This document shows, piece by piece, positions 25,885 through 33,345 of a DNA stretch of 64,000 nt; within the stretch, counting starts at the first letter, position 1, and every line of letters begins with the position of its first letter. The translations under genes and the position numbers were made by a program. A model generated the notes under the pieces. That model was not told the origin of the DNA, made no database searches, and saw nothing but the letters and a program-made list of their open reading frames with translations. This stretch comes from Winogradskyella sp. MH6 (GTDB taxonomy: Bacteria > Bacteroidota > Bacteroidia > Flavobacteriales > Flavobacteriaceae): assembly GCF_022810765.1 (NCBI RefSeq), contig NZ_CP094494.1:2108001-2172000 (forward strand), read 5' to 3'.

Positions 25885-26721
25885 ATGACAAATCAAATTT
25901 ACATAGGCTACGAGTTTAAAGTAGATCCACTTCAACCTGCATCAGAAATCTTAATAGCAGAGCTTGGTTATGCTGGTTTTGAAAGTTTTGTAGAGCATTC
26001 AGAAGGTGTTACTGCATATATACAAAAGGAAGATTGGAATGCGTTTATACTCGAAGATATTCAGATTTTAAATTCAGAAGAGTTTAAGATTACTTATGAG
26101 TTTAATGAAATAGAGCAAACCAACTGGAATGAAGAATGGGAAAAAAACTTTAAACCAATAGTTGTAGATGATTTAGTAACGGTTCGAGCACCATTTCACG
26201 AAAAACCTAAAACTAAATACGATCTTATTATTGAGCCTAAAATGAGCTTTGGTACAGGACATCATGAAACTACTCACATGATGATTCAACATATTTTGAA
26301 GAACGATTTTGAAGGAAAGTCTGTGCTAGATATGGGTTGTGGTACAGGTGTTTTAGCAATCTTAGCAGAAAAAGTTGGTGCAACAAAGCTTGATGCCATT
26401 GATATTGACAATTGGTGTTATTTGAATAGTTTAGAAAATGTAGAGCGAAATGATTGTAAAAATATTTCGGTTTATGAAGGTGATGTTAAGCTTTTAGACG
26501 GAAAGCACTATGATACAATCATTGCAAACATTAATAGGAATATTCTATTAGCAGATATACCTACGTATGTTAAATGCCTGAACAGTAACGGAGAGCTGTA
26601 TTTAAGTGGTTTTTATGAAGAAGACATACCGATGCTTGCAGATTTATGTAACAAGCACATGTTAAAATTGAAAGAAACAATAAAAAGAGGTGATTGGGTA
26701 TCGTTAAAATTCATAAATTAG
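25885..26721 (+). CDS. prmA: ribosomal protein L11 methyltransferase
   Basis: 278 residues. The N-terminal L11-recognition domain is followed by a class I SAM fold: PKMSFGTGHHETTHMM (PrmA signature), SVLDMGCGTGVLAI (motif I), DIDNWCYLNS and ANINRNIL. It methylates L11 on the large subunit. It abuts tpiA and precedes clpS by 39 bases; this order is shared by many flavobacteria. Confidence 0.95.
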   Translation: MTNQIYIGYEFKVDPLQPASEILIAELGYAGFESFVEHSEGVTAYIQKEDWNAFILEDIQILNSEEFKITYEFNEIEQTNWNEEWEKNFKPIVVDDLVTVRAPFHEKPKTKYDLIIEPKMSFGTGHHETTHMMIQHILKNDFEGKSVLDMGCGTGVLAILAEKVGATKLDAIDIDNWCYLNSLENVERNDCKNISVYEGDVKLLDGKHYDTIIANINRNILLADIPTYVKCLNSNGELYLSGFYEEDIPMLADLCNKHMLKLKETIKRGDWVSLKFIN

Positions 26722-26760
26722 TATAGTAAAAACGAGAAATCCTCAAATCCGTTTGTAGTT

Positions 26761-27033
26761 ATGACGAAAGAAAAACTATCAGAAGAATTACTCCTTGAAG
26801 AAGAAGTACTGAAACAAAATGAGATTGTTTTATTTAATGACGATGTGAATACGTTTGATCATGTAATAGATACGCTTATTTATGCATGCGACCACACACC
26901 AGAACAAGCAGAGCAATGTTCTATAATAGTGCATTACAAAGGTAAATGTACTGTAAAAACAGGTGATTATGAAGATTTAAAGCCAAGATGCTCTAAATTA
27001 TTGCAAGCAGGTCTTAGTGCAGAAATAGTATAA
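26761..27033 (+). CDS. clpS: ClpS adaptor protein
   Basis: 90 residues with the ClpS core EIVLFNDDVNTFDHVIDTLI, where the N-D-D-x-N/H-T stretch forms the N-degron pocket, and the KAC-type site as QAEQCSIIVHYKGKC. It delivers N-end-rule substrates to a Clp ATPase. The length is typical. An intrinsic terminator follows at once, closing the tpiA-prmA-clpS unit. Confidence 0.94.
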   Translation: MTKEKLSEELLLEEEVLKQNEIVLFNDDVNTFDHVIDTLIYACDHTPEQAEQCSIIVHYKGKCTVKTGDYEDLKPRCSKLLQAGLSAEIV

Positions 27034-27038
27034 AAAAG

Positions 27039-27065
27039 AAATCCCTCAACTTGAGGGATTTTTTT
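27039..27065 (+). terminator. intrinsic terminator after clpS
   Basis: AAATCCCTCAA pairs with TTGAGGGATTT with a one-base centre, followed by Ts. It touches the stop of the convergent HMA gene (27064), so it probably ends both transcripts. Confidence 0.88.
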
Positions 27066-27336
27066 ATTTTGTCATTCTTCCAACAGCGCAACTAACAAAA
27101 GATTTAGCCTTTTTAGGAAGAGAGTTTTGTTCACCAACCATAGGATATCCTAAATCTGAAAGTTTTGTTTTTACAGCATCAAATTCTTCTTCTGAAGTGT
27201 AATTAAAACTTACTTCATCTGTGTCATTATTTACTAAAACATCAGATATGCCCTCTACTTTAGATAATTGCGTTAATATAGTATTAGCACAACCTCCACA
27301 CTTCAGATTTTGTACTTGTATAGTCGTATTCTTCAT
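27064..27336 (-). CDS. heavy-metal-associated (HMA) domain protein
   Basis: 90 residues from the ATG at 27336 (MKNTTIQVQNLKCGGCANTI); the open frame further upstream overlaps the previous gene and is not needed. One ferredoxin-like HMA domain with the metal motif C-x2-C (KCGGCA, about 12-15), then a short basic tail with one more Cys. Such proteins carry Cu(I) or Zn(II). It is the last gene of the reverse-strand sulfur module, 7 bases after DUF2892, so thiol chemistry or a sulfane-sulfur carrier role is also possible (inference). Confidence 0.85.
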   Translation of the reverse strand: MKNTTIQVQNLKCGGCANTILTQLSKVEGISDVLVNNDTDEVSFNYTSEEEFDAVKTKLSDLGYPMVGEQNSLPKKAKSFVSCAVGRMTK

Positions 27337-27343
27337 TTTGTAA

Positions 27344-27547
27344 TTATTTGCGTTTACAGGTATTCCATCCAAAAGGTAAATAAAGCGGACAGAAACTAAT
27401 AAAACTTGTCAGTAAGAAAACAATAGCCAATGCCATTAATACATAAGCTAATGTGCCTTCAATAACATTAAAATAATACAATAAGGCTATGGCAATAGCA
27501 ATTACAATTCTAATGCCTTTGTCTAAACTTCCCATGTTCTTTTTCAT
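27344..27547 (-). CDS. DUF2892 (YgaP-type) small membrane protein
   Basis: 67 residues from the ATG at 27547 (MKKNMGSLDKGIRIVIAIAI). The N-terminal N-x-G-x-x-D-x-x-I-R and two membrane helices match DUF2892, the membrane part of YgaP-like rhodaneses. It ends CPLYLPFGWNTCKRK, with C-P-x-Y-x-x-F-G typical of the family. Here it stands alone, 13 bases after the separate dioxygenase-rhodanese gene, consistent with a split version of the same sulfur-handling function at the membrane. Confidence 0.85.
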   Translation of the reverse strand: MKKNMGSLDKGIRIVIAIAIALLYYFNVIEGTLAYVLMALAIVFLLTSFISFCPLYLPFGWNTCKRK

Positions 27548-27560
27548 AATAAAAGAGTTT

Positions 27561-28967
27561 TTAAAGTGTTGATGGACAAACAAAATCGGTTTTAGGTAAA
27601 CTAGTTTTCTTAATAGCACCAAATCCGCCAGCTATGTCTACCAAATTATGGTAACCTCTTGCTTTTAGGATAGAAGCAGCAATAACAGAACGATAGCCAC
27701 CTGCACAATGTACATAATAAGTTTTATCCTTATCTATTTGGTCCATTTGATTGTTGATATAATCTAGTGCAAAATGCTGAGCATTTTCTAAATGCATGCT
27801 TTTATATTCACCGTCTTTTCTTACATCTAGAACATTTAATTCTGATGTGTTAGCTCTCTTTTCAAATTCTTTAGCAGAGATAGATTCTAAAGAATCGATT
27901 TCTTTTCCTGAAGCCTTCCAAGCGTCTATACCACCTTCCAGATAACCTAAAGTGTTATCATAGCCTACACGAGATAATCGGGTAACAGCTTCTTCAGATT
28001 TTCCTTCTGGTACAACTAGTAAAATAGGCTGTTTTATGTCTGTGATTAAAGCACCAACCCAAGGAGCAAACTGGCCATTTAATCCAATAAAGATTGAGTT
28101 TGGTATATGAGATTTAATAAAATCAGATTGCGTTCTAACATCTAAAACCAATGCAGACTCATGATTTGCCAATGCTTCAAATTCTTCTGGTGTTAAAGGA
28201 TTGTTCCCTGTTTTAAGAATGTCATCAAATGCGTTATAGCCCATTTTATTCATCATGGCATTCTTAGCAAAATATTGAGGAGGTGGAGCAATGCCATGAA
28301 GTACTTCTTTAATAAACTCTTCTCTAGTCATATCTGCGCGTAAGGCATAGTTTGTTTTCTTTTGTTCGCCTAAAACACCTACCGTTTCTTTACTCAAGTT
28401 TTTACCACAAGCAGAGCCAGCACCATGAGCAGGATACACAATAACATCATCAGCCAAAGGCATAATTTTTTCTCTCAATGAATCGTATAACATACCAGCT
28501 AAGTCACGTTCTGTAAGATCAGATTTTATAGCTAAATCTGGCCTGCCGACATCACCTAGAAAAAGGGTGTCTCCCGAAAATATAGCATAGTCCTTACCAT
28601 CTTTGTCTTTTAGTAAATACGTTACTGACTCTAATGTGTGACCTGGAGTGTGTAATACTTTTATAGTAAGCTCACCAAGTTTAAGTTCTTCTCCATCAGT
28701 AGCAGAATGAATATTGTATTCTGTTTGTGCTCCAGGCCCAAAAACGATAGTGGCACCTGTCTTTTCAGCCAAATCTACATGGCCTGAAACAAAATCTGCA
28801 TGAAAATGCGTCTCTAACACATATTTAATTTTAGCGTTGTTTGCCTTAGCCTTATCAATATATTGTTGAGTTTCTCTTAATGGGTCTATTATAGCAACCT
28901 CTCCTTTAGATTCAATATAATAGGCACCTTGAGCCAAACATCCTGTATATAATTGTTCAATTTTCAT
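27561..28967 (-). CDS. persulfide dioxygenase fused to two rhodanese domains
   Basis: 468 residues. The metallo-beta-lactamase part (1-230) has THFHADFVSGH (His54, His56, Asp58, His63), HTPGHT and SGDTLFLGDVGRPD, the ETHE1/BLH type that oxidises glutathione or other persulfide to sulfite. The first rhodanese domain (about 260-350) lacks an active-site Cys (it reads LLVVPEGKSEEA), while the second has Cys421 in HCAGGYRS. This gives a combined dioxygenase and sulfurtransferase. It lies with YeeE/YedE transport genes and a Crp/Fnr regulator on the same strand, so the module probably takes up and detoxifies thiosulfate or sulfide. Confidence 0.92.
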   Translation of the reverse strand: MKIEQLYTGCLAQGAYYIESKGEVAIIDPLRETQQYIDKAKANNAKIKYVLETHFHADFVSGHVDLAEKTGATIVFGPGAQTEYNIHSATDGEELKLGELTIKVLHTPGHTLESVTYLLKDKDGKDYAIFSGDTLFLGDVGRPDLAIKSDLTERDLAGMLYDSLREKIMPLADDVIVYPAHGAGSACGKNLSKETVGVLGEQKKTNYALRADMTREEFIKEVLHGIAPPPQYFAKNAMMNKMGYNAFDDILKTGNNPLTPEEFEALANHESALVLDVRTQSDFIKSHIPNSIFIGLNGQFAPWVGALITDIKQPILLVVPEGKSEEAVTRLSRVGYDNTLGYLEGGIDAWKASGKEIDSLESISAKEFEKRANTSELNVLDVRKDGEYKSMHLENAQHFALDYINNQMDQIDKDKTYYVHCAGGYRSVIAASILKARGYHNLVDIAGGFGAIKKTSLPKTDFVCPSTL

Positions 28968-29090
28968 TAGTTATGATTTTATATTTAAACAGAGGTGAAG
29001 TCTGTGTAAAATCTTCTTACTCTTATAAATTTACGCTAAATTATAAAAGCAAAAAAATCTTAATGTACTATTTGTTACATAGGTCGTAGG

Positions 29091-29507
29091 CTAGTGTGGA
29101 AGCTTACGTTTTAAAATTCCATAAACAAACGTACCTAGTAATGCTGCAGCAATAACAATTAGCATAGGGAAAACTCCAGTGCCAACTAAAATATACATTG
29201 GTCCTGGACAAGCTCCACAAAGTGCCCAACCAAGCCCAAAAATACTTCCTCCAACTATGTATCTAATAAGCCCTTTGTCTTTTAGAGGAACACGTAAGTA
29301 GGTGCCTTGCGTAGTTTTGAGATGATTCTTTTTTGCAACTAACAACAATATTATGCCAGTAATAACAGCAGTTCCAATAATACCATACATATGGAAAGAT
29401 TGAAACTTAAACATCTCAAATATGCGATACCAGGAAACTGCTTCAGACTTTACCAGTACAATTCCGAAGAATATTCCAACTAAAAAAAACTTTAAAAAAT
29501 TCTTCAT
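29091..29507 (-). CDS. YeeE/YedE-type sulfur transporter, second half (DUF6691)
   Basis: 138 residues with four membrane helices and the GxxFGxGWALCGACPGP motif (Cys in CGACPGP), which marks the YeeE/YedE/PmpAB group that moves thiosulfate or other sulfur species. It begins one base after the stop of the other half; together they are equal to one full-length transporter split in two. No thiosulfate-carrier TsuB-like gene is seen nearby. Confidence 0.88.
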   Translation of the reverse strand: MKNFLKFFLVGIFFGIVLVKSEAVSWYRIFEMFKFQSFHMYGIIGTAVITGIILLLVAKKNHLKTTQGTYLRVPLKDKGLIRYIVGGSIFGLGWALCGACPGPMYILVGTGVFPMLIVIAAALLGTFVYGILKRKLPH

Positions 29508-29508
29508 C

Positions 29509-30066
29509 TTAAAATAGTATTGGAAATATTAAATAAATCATGATTAAACCGCCAATAAAAAAACCGATAACGGCAATTAAAGACGGTAGTTGTAAGCTGC
29601 TTAAGCCAGTAATAGCATGTCCTGATGTACAACCACCAGCATAACGTGTGCCAAAACCAACTAAAAATCCTCCAATAATAAGTATTGAGATTCCTTTGAG
29701 AGTCAATACATTTTCCCAAGCAAATAATTCTGGAGGTAAAAGACTGTTTCCTGCATTTTTAAAACCAAGCTCATTTAAATCTTTAATAGTCTCAGCACTA
29801 AGATTAATATCTGTTGGATTTGATAGAAAAAAATGAGCAATAAATCCGCCAACTATAGCTCCAATCATAACGATTAGGTTCCATCTGTAACTTTTCCAAT
29901 CGAATTTAAAAAATTCAGAGTATTTACCTGCTCCACCTATTGCACACATGGTTCTTAAATTAGAGGACATGCCAAAAGTTCTGCCGAAATAAAGTAATAA
30001 AAACATTGTAATAGCTATACATGGACCAGAGACATACCAAGGCCAAGGTTCTTTTATTAGTTCCAT
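29509..30066 (-). CDS. YeeE/YedE-type sulfur transporter, first half
   Basis: 185 residues. Membrane helices include GGFLVGFGTRYAGGCTSGH, shown by its key G-T-R-Y-A-G-G-C-T-S-G-H, the conserved Cys-containing re-entrant motif of the family, then an external segment and MCAIGGAGKYSEFFKFDW. It precedes the DUF6691 half by one base and follows the Crp/Fnr gene by 43 bases on the same strand. Confidence 0.88.
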   Translation of the reverse strand: MELIKEPWPWYVSGPCIAITMFLLLYFGRTFGMSSNLRTMCAIGGAGKYSEFFKFDWKSYRWNLIVMIGAIVGGFIAHFFLSNPTDINLSAETIKDLNELGFKNAGNSLLPPELFAWENVLTLKGISILIIGGFLVGFGTRYAGGCTSGHAITGLSSLQLPSLIAVIGFFIGGLIMIYLIFPILF

Positions 30067-30109
30067 TTAATTTTAAAATTTGAATTATTAAGGGATTTTT
30101 TTGAATAGA

Positions 30110-30745
30110 TTAAAAGTCTATTACATGGATTTTATTTCTTCCAAGAGTTATTCGTTCTTGTTTTTCAAGTTGCTTCAATAATCTTGAAACTACAACTCTA
30201 GAAGTATGTAAATCTTCAGCTATTTCCTGATGTGTAATTTCTAAGTCGGTAGATGCAGAGAGTTTTACCTTATCAGTAAGGTATTTAAAAAGTCTTTCAT
30301 CCATTTTCATAAATGCTAAGGTATCTATGGTCTCAAGCATTTCGTCAAAACGTGTCTGGTAACTTTGTAGAATGAAACTTCTCCAACTATCGTTGGTGTC
30401 AAACCAAACTCGCATCTCGTCTATTGGAATCATAATTACAGTAGTGTCTTCATCTGCAATAGCTCTTATTTTACTTACAGACTTAGCCATGCAACAGGTT
30501 AAAGACATTGCGCAGGTATCACCAGATTCTAATACATAAAGCAATAACTCACTACCTTCACTATCTTCTCTGAGTACTTTTATATTGCCTCTTATTAAAA
30601 GTGGGACATACTTTAGCTCTTGCCCAATATCAATAATGATATCGTTCTTTTTGAAGACTTTAATGTCTGCGACTTGAGATATGTTGTTGAGAATTTCTTC
30701 GTCAAACAAATATGAAAAGGGTTCTAAAATATCTTTTGAAATCAT
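30110..30745 (-). CDS. Crp/Fnr-family transcriptional regulator
   Basis: 211 residues. An N-terminal cyclic-nucleotide-type beta-barrel (about 15-125) contains SLTCCMAKSVSKIRAIA, with paired Cys where haem- or thiol-sensing relatives also have Cys, followed by a winged helix with EIAEDLHTSRVVVSRLLKQLE. No N-terminal Fe-S Cys cluster is seen, so it is not a classic Fnr. It is the first gene of the reverse-strand sulfur block and likely controls it. A -7 box lies directly before its start. Confidence 0.9.
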   Translation of the reverse strand: MISKDILEPFSYLFDEEILNNISQVADIKVFKKNDIIIDIGQELKYVPLLIRGNIKVLREDSEGSELLLYVLESGDTCAMSLTCCMAKSVSKIRAIADEDTTVIMIPIDEMRVWFDTNDSWRSFILQSYQTRFDEMLETIDTLAFMKMDERLFKYLTDKVKLSASTDLEITHQEIAEDLHTSRVVVSRLLKQLEKQERITLGRNKIHVIDF

Positions 30746-30749
30746 GTCT

Positions 30750-30757
30750 CAAAAATA
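30750..30757 (-). promoter_or_regulatory. -7 box for the Crp/Fnr-sulfur operon
   Basis: The reverse strand reads TATTTTTG, an exact TAnnTTTG match, only 5 bases before the ATG at 30745. If functional the transcript would have almost no leader. Confidence 0.4.
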
Positions 30758-30783
30758 ATCATTTAGAATTTTGAAATAAATAG

Positions 30784-30816
30784 TTTGGTTGTTTTTTAAT
30801 AAAAGTTATATATTTG
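30784..30816 (+). promoter_or_regulatory. promoter for tRNA-Arg
   Basis: TTTG (30784-30787), a 21-base spacer and TATATTTG (30809-30816) match the Bacteroidota pattern, 14 bases before the tRNA. Confidence 0.6.
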
Positions 30817-30829
30817 CAGCCCTTTAATA

Positions 30830-30903
30830 GGCCACGTGGCGCAACTGAATAGCGCATCTGATTACGGCTCAGAAGGTTGCAGGTTTGAATCCTGCCGTGG
30901 TCA
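30830..30903 (+). tRNA. tRNA-Arg (anticodon ACG)
   Basis: 74 bases: acceptor GGCCACG with CGTGGTC, anticodon stem TCTGA/TCAGA enclosing TT-ACG-GC, and a T arm with GGTTTGAATCC. No encoded CCA. It is a single-tRNA transcript with its own promoter and terminator. The ACG anticodon is normally changed to ICG by a TadA deaminase. Confidence 0.95.
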
Positions 30904-30908
30904 CAAGC

Positions 30909-30942
30909 AAAAAAGCAAGCAGAATTAATGCTTGCTTTTTTT
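30909..30942 (+). terminator. intrinsic terminator after tRNA-Arg
   Basis: AAAAAAGCAAGCA pairs with TGCTTGCTTTTTT across a 7-base loop, ending in a T run. Confidence 0.9.
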
Positions 30943-30994
30943 ATGTCTTATATTTTAGATTATTATAGTTATGTATAATTGTTGTTGGGCTTCA

Positions 30995-31447
30995 TTAAGA
31001 CTTCATCTTGCCAGTAATATCATTAATTTTAATTAGGAATACAACTGGTGTTTCCATATTGTAAATTTTACTAGAAAACTGGCTTATATAATCAAGGTCT
31101 TTGTGTTCTTTCTTTAAAACAAGATTCTTAATGCCTAAAGAAAATTCATGTAGATAAAGCTTAGCGGTACCACCATCAATTTCTTCATATTGTCCATGTA
31201 CCATAACAGACTGCCACTTATTATTACTAAAAATATCTGCAACAGTCATAGAAATAGATGTCTGCTTTCGCATAGATTTTATTTTGTGCCCATTACCGGA
31301 GTAGCAGATTATATAATCTTCTTCATCATTATAATAATAGGTAATAGGAACCGTGTAAGGTCTGTTAGCACTTATGTAAGACAAATAGCCTATATAGTTG
31401 TTTTTTAAAATCTCTGAGCACCTTTTTTGTTCTAAACTTTTAATCAT
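30995..31447 (-). CDS. pyridoxamine 5'-phosphate oxidase-like flavin-binding protein
   Basis: 150 residues with the split beta-barrel pattern of the PNPOx-like superfamily: GYLSYISANRPYTVPITYYYN, ICYSGNGHKIKSMRKQ and VMVHGQYEEID, of which key parts are G-Y-L-S, P-x-x-V-P-I and G-H-K-I. These bind FMN or F420-type cofactors, or act in nitroimidazole-type reduction (NimA group). The substrate is unknown. It is single-gene, divergent from the lipoprotein at 31607. Confidence 0.82.
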   Translation of the reverse strand: MIKSLEQKRCSEILKNNYIGYLSYISANRPYTVPITYYYNDEEDYIICYSGNGHKIKSMRKQTSISMTVADIFSNNKWQSVMVHGQYEEIDGGTAKLYLHEFSLGIKNLVLKKEHKDLDYISQFSSKIYNMETPVVFLIKINDITGKMKS

Positions 31448-31570
31448 GACTATAATATTTGCCCTATAAGTTACTAACTAAGTTGTTGCTTTTTAATGAC
31501 TTTAGTCATTTTTATGAATAAAAAATTTGTAACTGTTAGCTATCTAACATTTTGGGACATAAACGTGTTC

Positions 31571-31578
31571 TAGTTTTG
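31571..31578 (+). promoter_or_regulatory. -7 box for the lipoprotein gene
   Basis: TAGTTTTG matches TAnnTTTG, 29 bases before the ATG; a TTTG at 31551-31554 gives a 16-base spacer, slightly short. Confidence 0.45.
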
Positions 31579-31606
31579 CTGTATAAAATTTTTAAAACGA
31601 TAAGCG

Positions 31607-32509
31607 ATGATTAAAAAAACTTTTTTAGGATTACTAGCATTGAGTCTTTTTGCTGTATCCTGTAGTAATGATGACGATAATAATGCGTCTACAAACTCAG
31701 AATTGACTTTAAATTTACAAGGTCTAGAGACTTTAGGAAGTGATTATGTTTATGAAGGTTGGATAATTGTAAATGGACAACCCGTAAGTACAGGTACTTT
31801 TACAAGTGTTACCTTTCCTCAGACATTTCCAGTTGACACAGAACAGTTAGAAAGTGCAACAACATTTGTGTTGTCTATTGAGCCAGCAGTAGATCCAGAT
31901 CCTGCGCCAGCAGCTACCAAACTATTAGCTGGTGATTTTTCTGGTAATGTTGCTAATGTTAATTCTGACAATATAGTTGTTGGGTCAGGAAGTGCAGTTT
32001 CTTCACTCGGAGCTTCAACAGGAAAATACATTCTTGCAACTCCTACAGATATGGATGATACCAATGAGTCTAGTGGTGTTTGGTTTTTAGATAATACTAA
32101 TGCTCCAAATCTTACGGCTGGTTTAAGTTTGCCTACTCTATCTGATGGTTGGAAATATGAAGGTTGGGTTGTGTTTGACGGTACTCCAATAAGTACAGGG
32201 ACATTTACAAGTGCCGAAGCTGCAGATGATAATGCAACAACCTCTACGTTTAAGGGAGATGCTGGAAATGGTCCAGGATATCCAGGTGAGGATTACTTAC
32301 AAAATGCTCCAGCAGGATTAACATTTCCAACAGACTTAAAAGGACGAACAGTTGTTATTTCTGTAGAACCATATCCAGATAATAGCAGTGCGCCATTTAC
32401 ATTAAAGCCATTAGCGCATATGGTGCCAGCAAATGCTATGGATCATACAGTTATTGATATGGGAAATGGTCCTGTAGAAACGTTAATGGGATTTGTAACA
32501 AGAAACTAA
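31607..32509 (+). CDS. lipoprotein with duplicated anti-sigma-K-like domain
   Basis: 300 residues with a lipobox (AVSCSNDDD, Cys near 19). The mature part has two copies of a module beginning YEGWIIVNGQPVSTGTFTS (about 46) and YEGWVVFDGTPISTGTFTS (about 184), each followed by a strand with V-x-S-I/V-E-P (FVLSIEPAVDPDP; VVISVEPYPDNSS). The second is like the C-terminal RskA-type domain seen in anti-sigma-K proteins, but there is no membrane helix or zinc-finger N-terminus and no sigma gene adjacent. Outer-membrane or periplasmic lipoprotein; function unknown. A TAGTTTTG -7 box is at 31571-31578. Confidence 0.75.
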   Translation: MIKKTFLGLLALSLFAVSCSNDDDNNASTNSELTLNLQGLETLGSDYVYEGWIIVNGQPVSTGTFTSVTFPQTFPVDTEQLESATTFVLSIEPAVDPDPAPAATKLLAGDFSGNVANVNSDNIVVGSGSAVSSLGASTGKYILATPTDMDDTNESSGVWFLDNTNAPNLTAGLSLPTLSDGWKYEGWVVFDGTPISTGTFTSAEAADDNATTSTFKGDAGNGPGYPGEDYLQNAPAGLTFPTDLKGRTVVISVEPYPDNSSAPFTLKPLAHMVPANAMDHTVIDMGNGPVETLMGFVTRN

Positions 32510-32560
32510 TGTTGAAAAAGAGAATTTACCGCTAAAGCGATAGATTAAATTGAGTTTTGA

Positions 32561-32589
32561 AAAGGCTGCCAATGGGCAGTCTTTTTTTT
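32561..32589 (+). terminator. intrinsic terminator, its T tract overlapping a reverse-strand stop codon
   Basis: AGGCTGCC pairs with GGGCAGTCT with one G-T pair and is followed by nine Ts ending at 32589. The reverse-strand small gene's stop is 32588-32590, inside the T run. Confidence 0.8.
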
Positions 32590-32740
32590 AGTCTAAAGCA
32601 TTTTTGGTAACATATACACGCCAACCTATTATAGCAAGTTGTAATTTACTAGCTTTACTTAGGTCTAATTGTCTTTTAGAGTAACTTGGGAGTATCGCTT
32701 TGTTAATTTTTGCAATAATCTTAAAGATAGATGTCTTCAT
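32588..32740 (-). CDS. 50-residue conserved small protein (often mislabelled SsrA-binding)
   Basis: Translating the reverse strand from the ATG at 32740 gives MKTSIFKIIAKINKAILPSY, then SKRQLDLSKASKLQLAIIGW and RVYVTKNALD. I recall near-identical proteins of about 50 residues in many flavobacteria, wrongly annotated as SsrA-binding protein; the real SmpB is three times longer and shares nothing. It is basic with an amphipathic first helix and a final conserved aromatic stretch (GWRVYVT). Function is unknown. It has no close neighbour on its strand. It is too short for usual ORF thresholds but the codon pattern and conservation support it. Confidence 0.75.
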   Translation of the reverse strand: MKTSIFKIIAKINKAILPSYSKRQLDLSKASKLQLAIIGWRVYVTKNALD

Positions 32741-33320
32741 TTTTATTGATTAGCAGAGGATGACTAAATCTTTTGCATGTTGTCTGAGCGATAAAAATAG
32801 TAAAACTTATTCTAGAACTAAGTTTTACTCATTTTTTGATTGATTGTTTCTTGATTGATTTTTGATTAGTTGAGTTTAGAATATCGAAAAAATTATGTCG
32901 ATAATCAATTTTGCTAAAGTCATCATATTTTTTTGGTTTTGAGGTTAATTATTTGTTTTAAATTCTTGATTGAGTTTTCAATATATATCGGTAACAAATA
33001 TTCTTCCAAACGTTTTTATAAAAATCGACGAATTTGCATTTACATTTATAACTAAAAAAATGATATGTATTACTAAAAAATGTGACTTCTCTTCATTAAA
33101 GTTTTAAAATGTAACTTTAAATGTGTTTTTGGCTTACAAAATTATATGTTTGTAGAGGGTTTTTGAGTTGGTTTTTTAAATCGTAGAGGCATTTCGTCTT
33201 TAAAATCCTTAATTTTTAACTTTTCATCTTTTGAGAGTTTTATTCTATTGATAAAATTGAGGTAAATATTTAACTGATTTTTCTAAATAATTTTTAATTA
33301 ACATTAATAGTCTTTTTTAC
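32741..33320. other. AT-rich gene-free stretch
   Basis: About 580 bases between divergent genes with no ORF over 50 codons. Near 32838-32872 the run TTGATTGATT recurs in short imperfect copies. A large part may be promoter and leader for either flank; apart from the -7 box at 33324 I identify nothing specific. Confidence 0.4.
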
Positions 33321-33323
33321 CAT

Positions 33324-33331
33324 TATCTTTG
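33324..33331 (+). promoter_or_regulatory. -7 box for the endonuclease I gene
   Basis: TATCTTTG matches TAnnTTTG, 15 bases before the ATG, which implies a short leader. No clear -33. Confidence 0.45.
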
Positions 33332-33345
33332 GAAAAAAATAGAGT

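Noticed and set aside
26722..26760. Separate promoter for clpS
   Set aside because: The 39-base gap has no TAnnTTTG box; cotranscription with prmA is simpler.
32829..32872. Short TTGATTGATT copies as a CRISPR-like or tandem array
   Set aside because: The copies are too short, irregular and AT-rich; no constant repeat length or spacers. No CRISPR array was found anywhere in the window.
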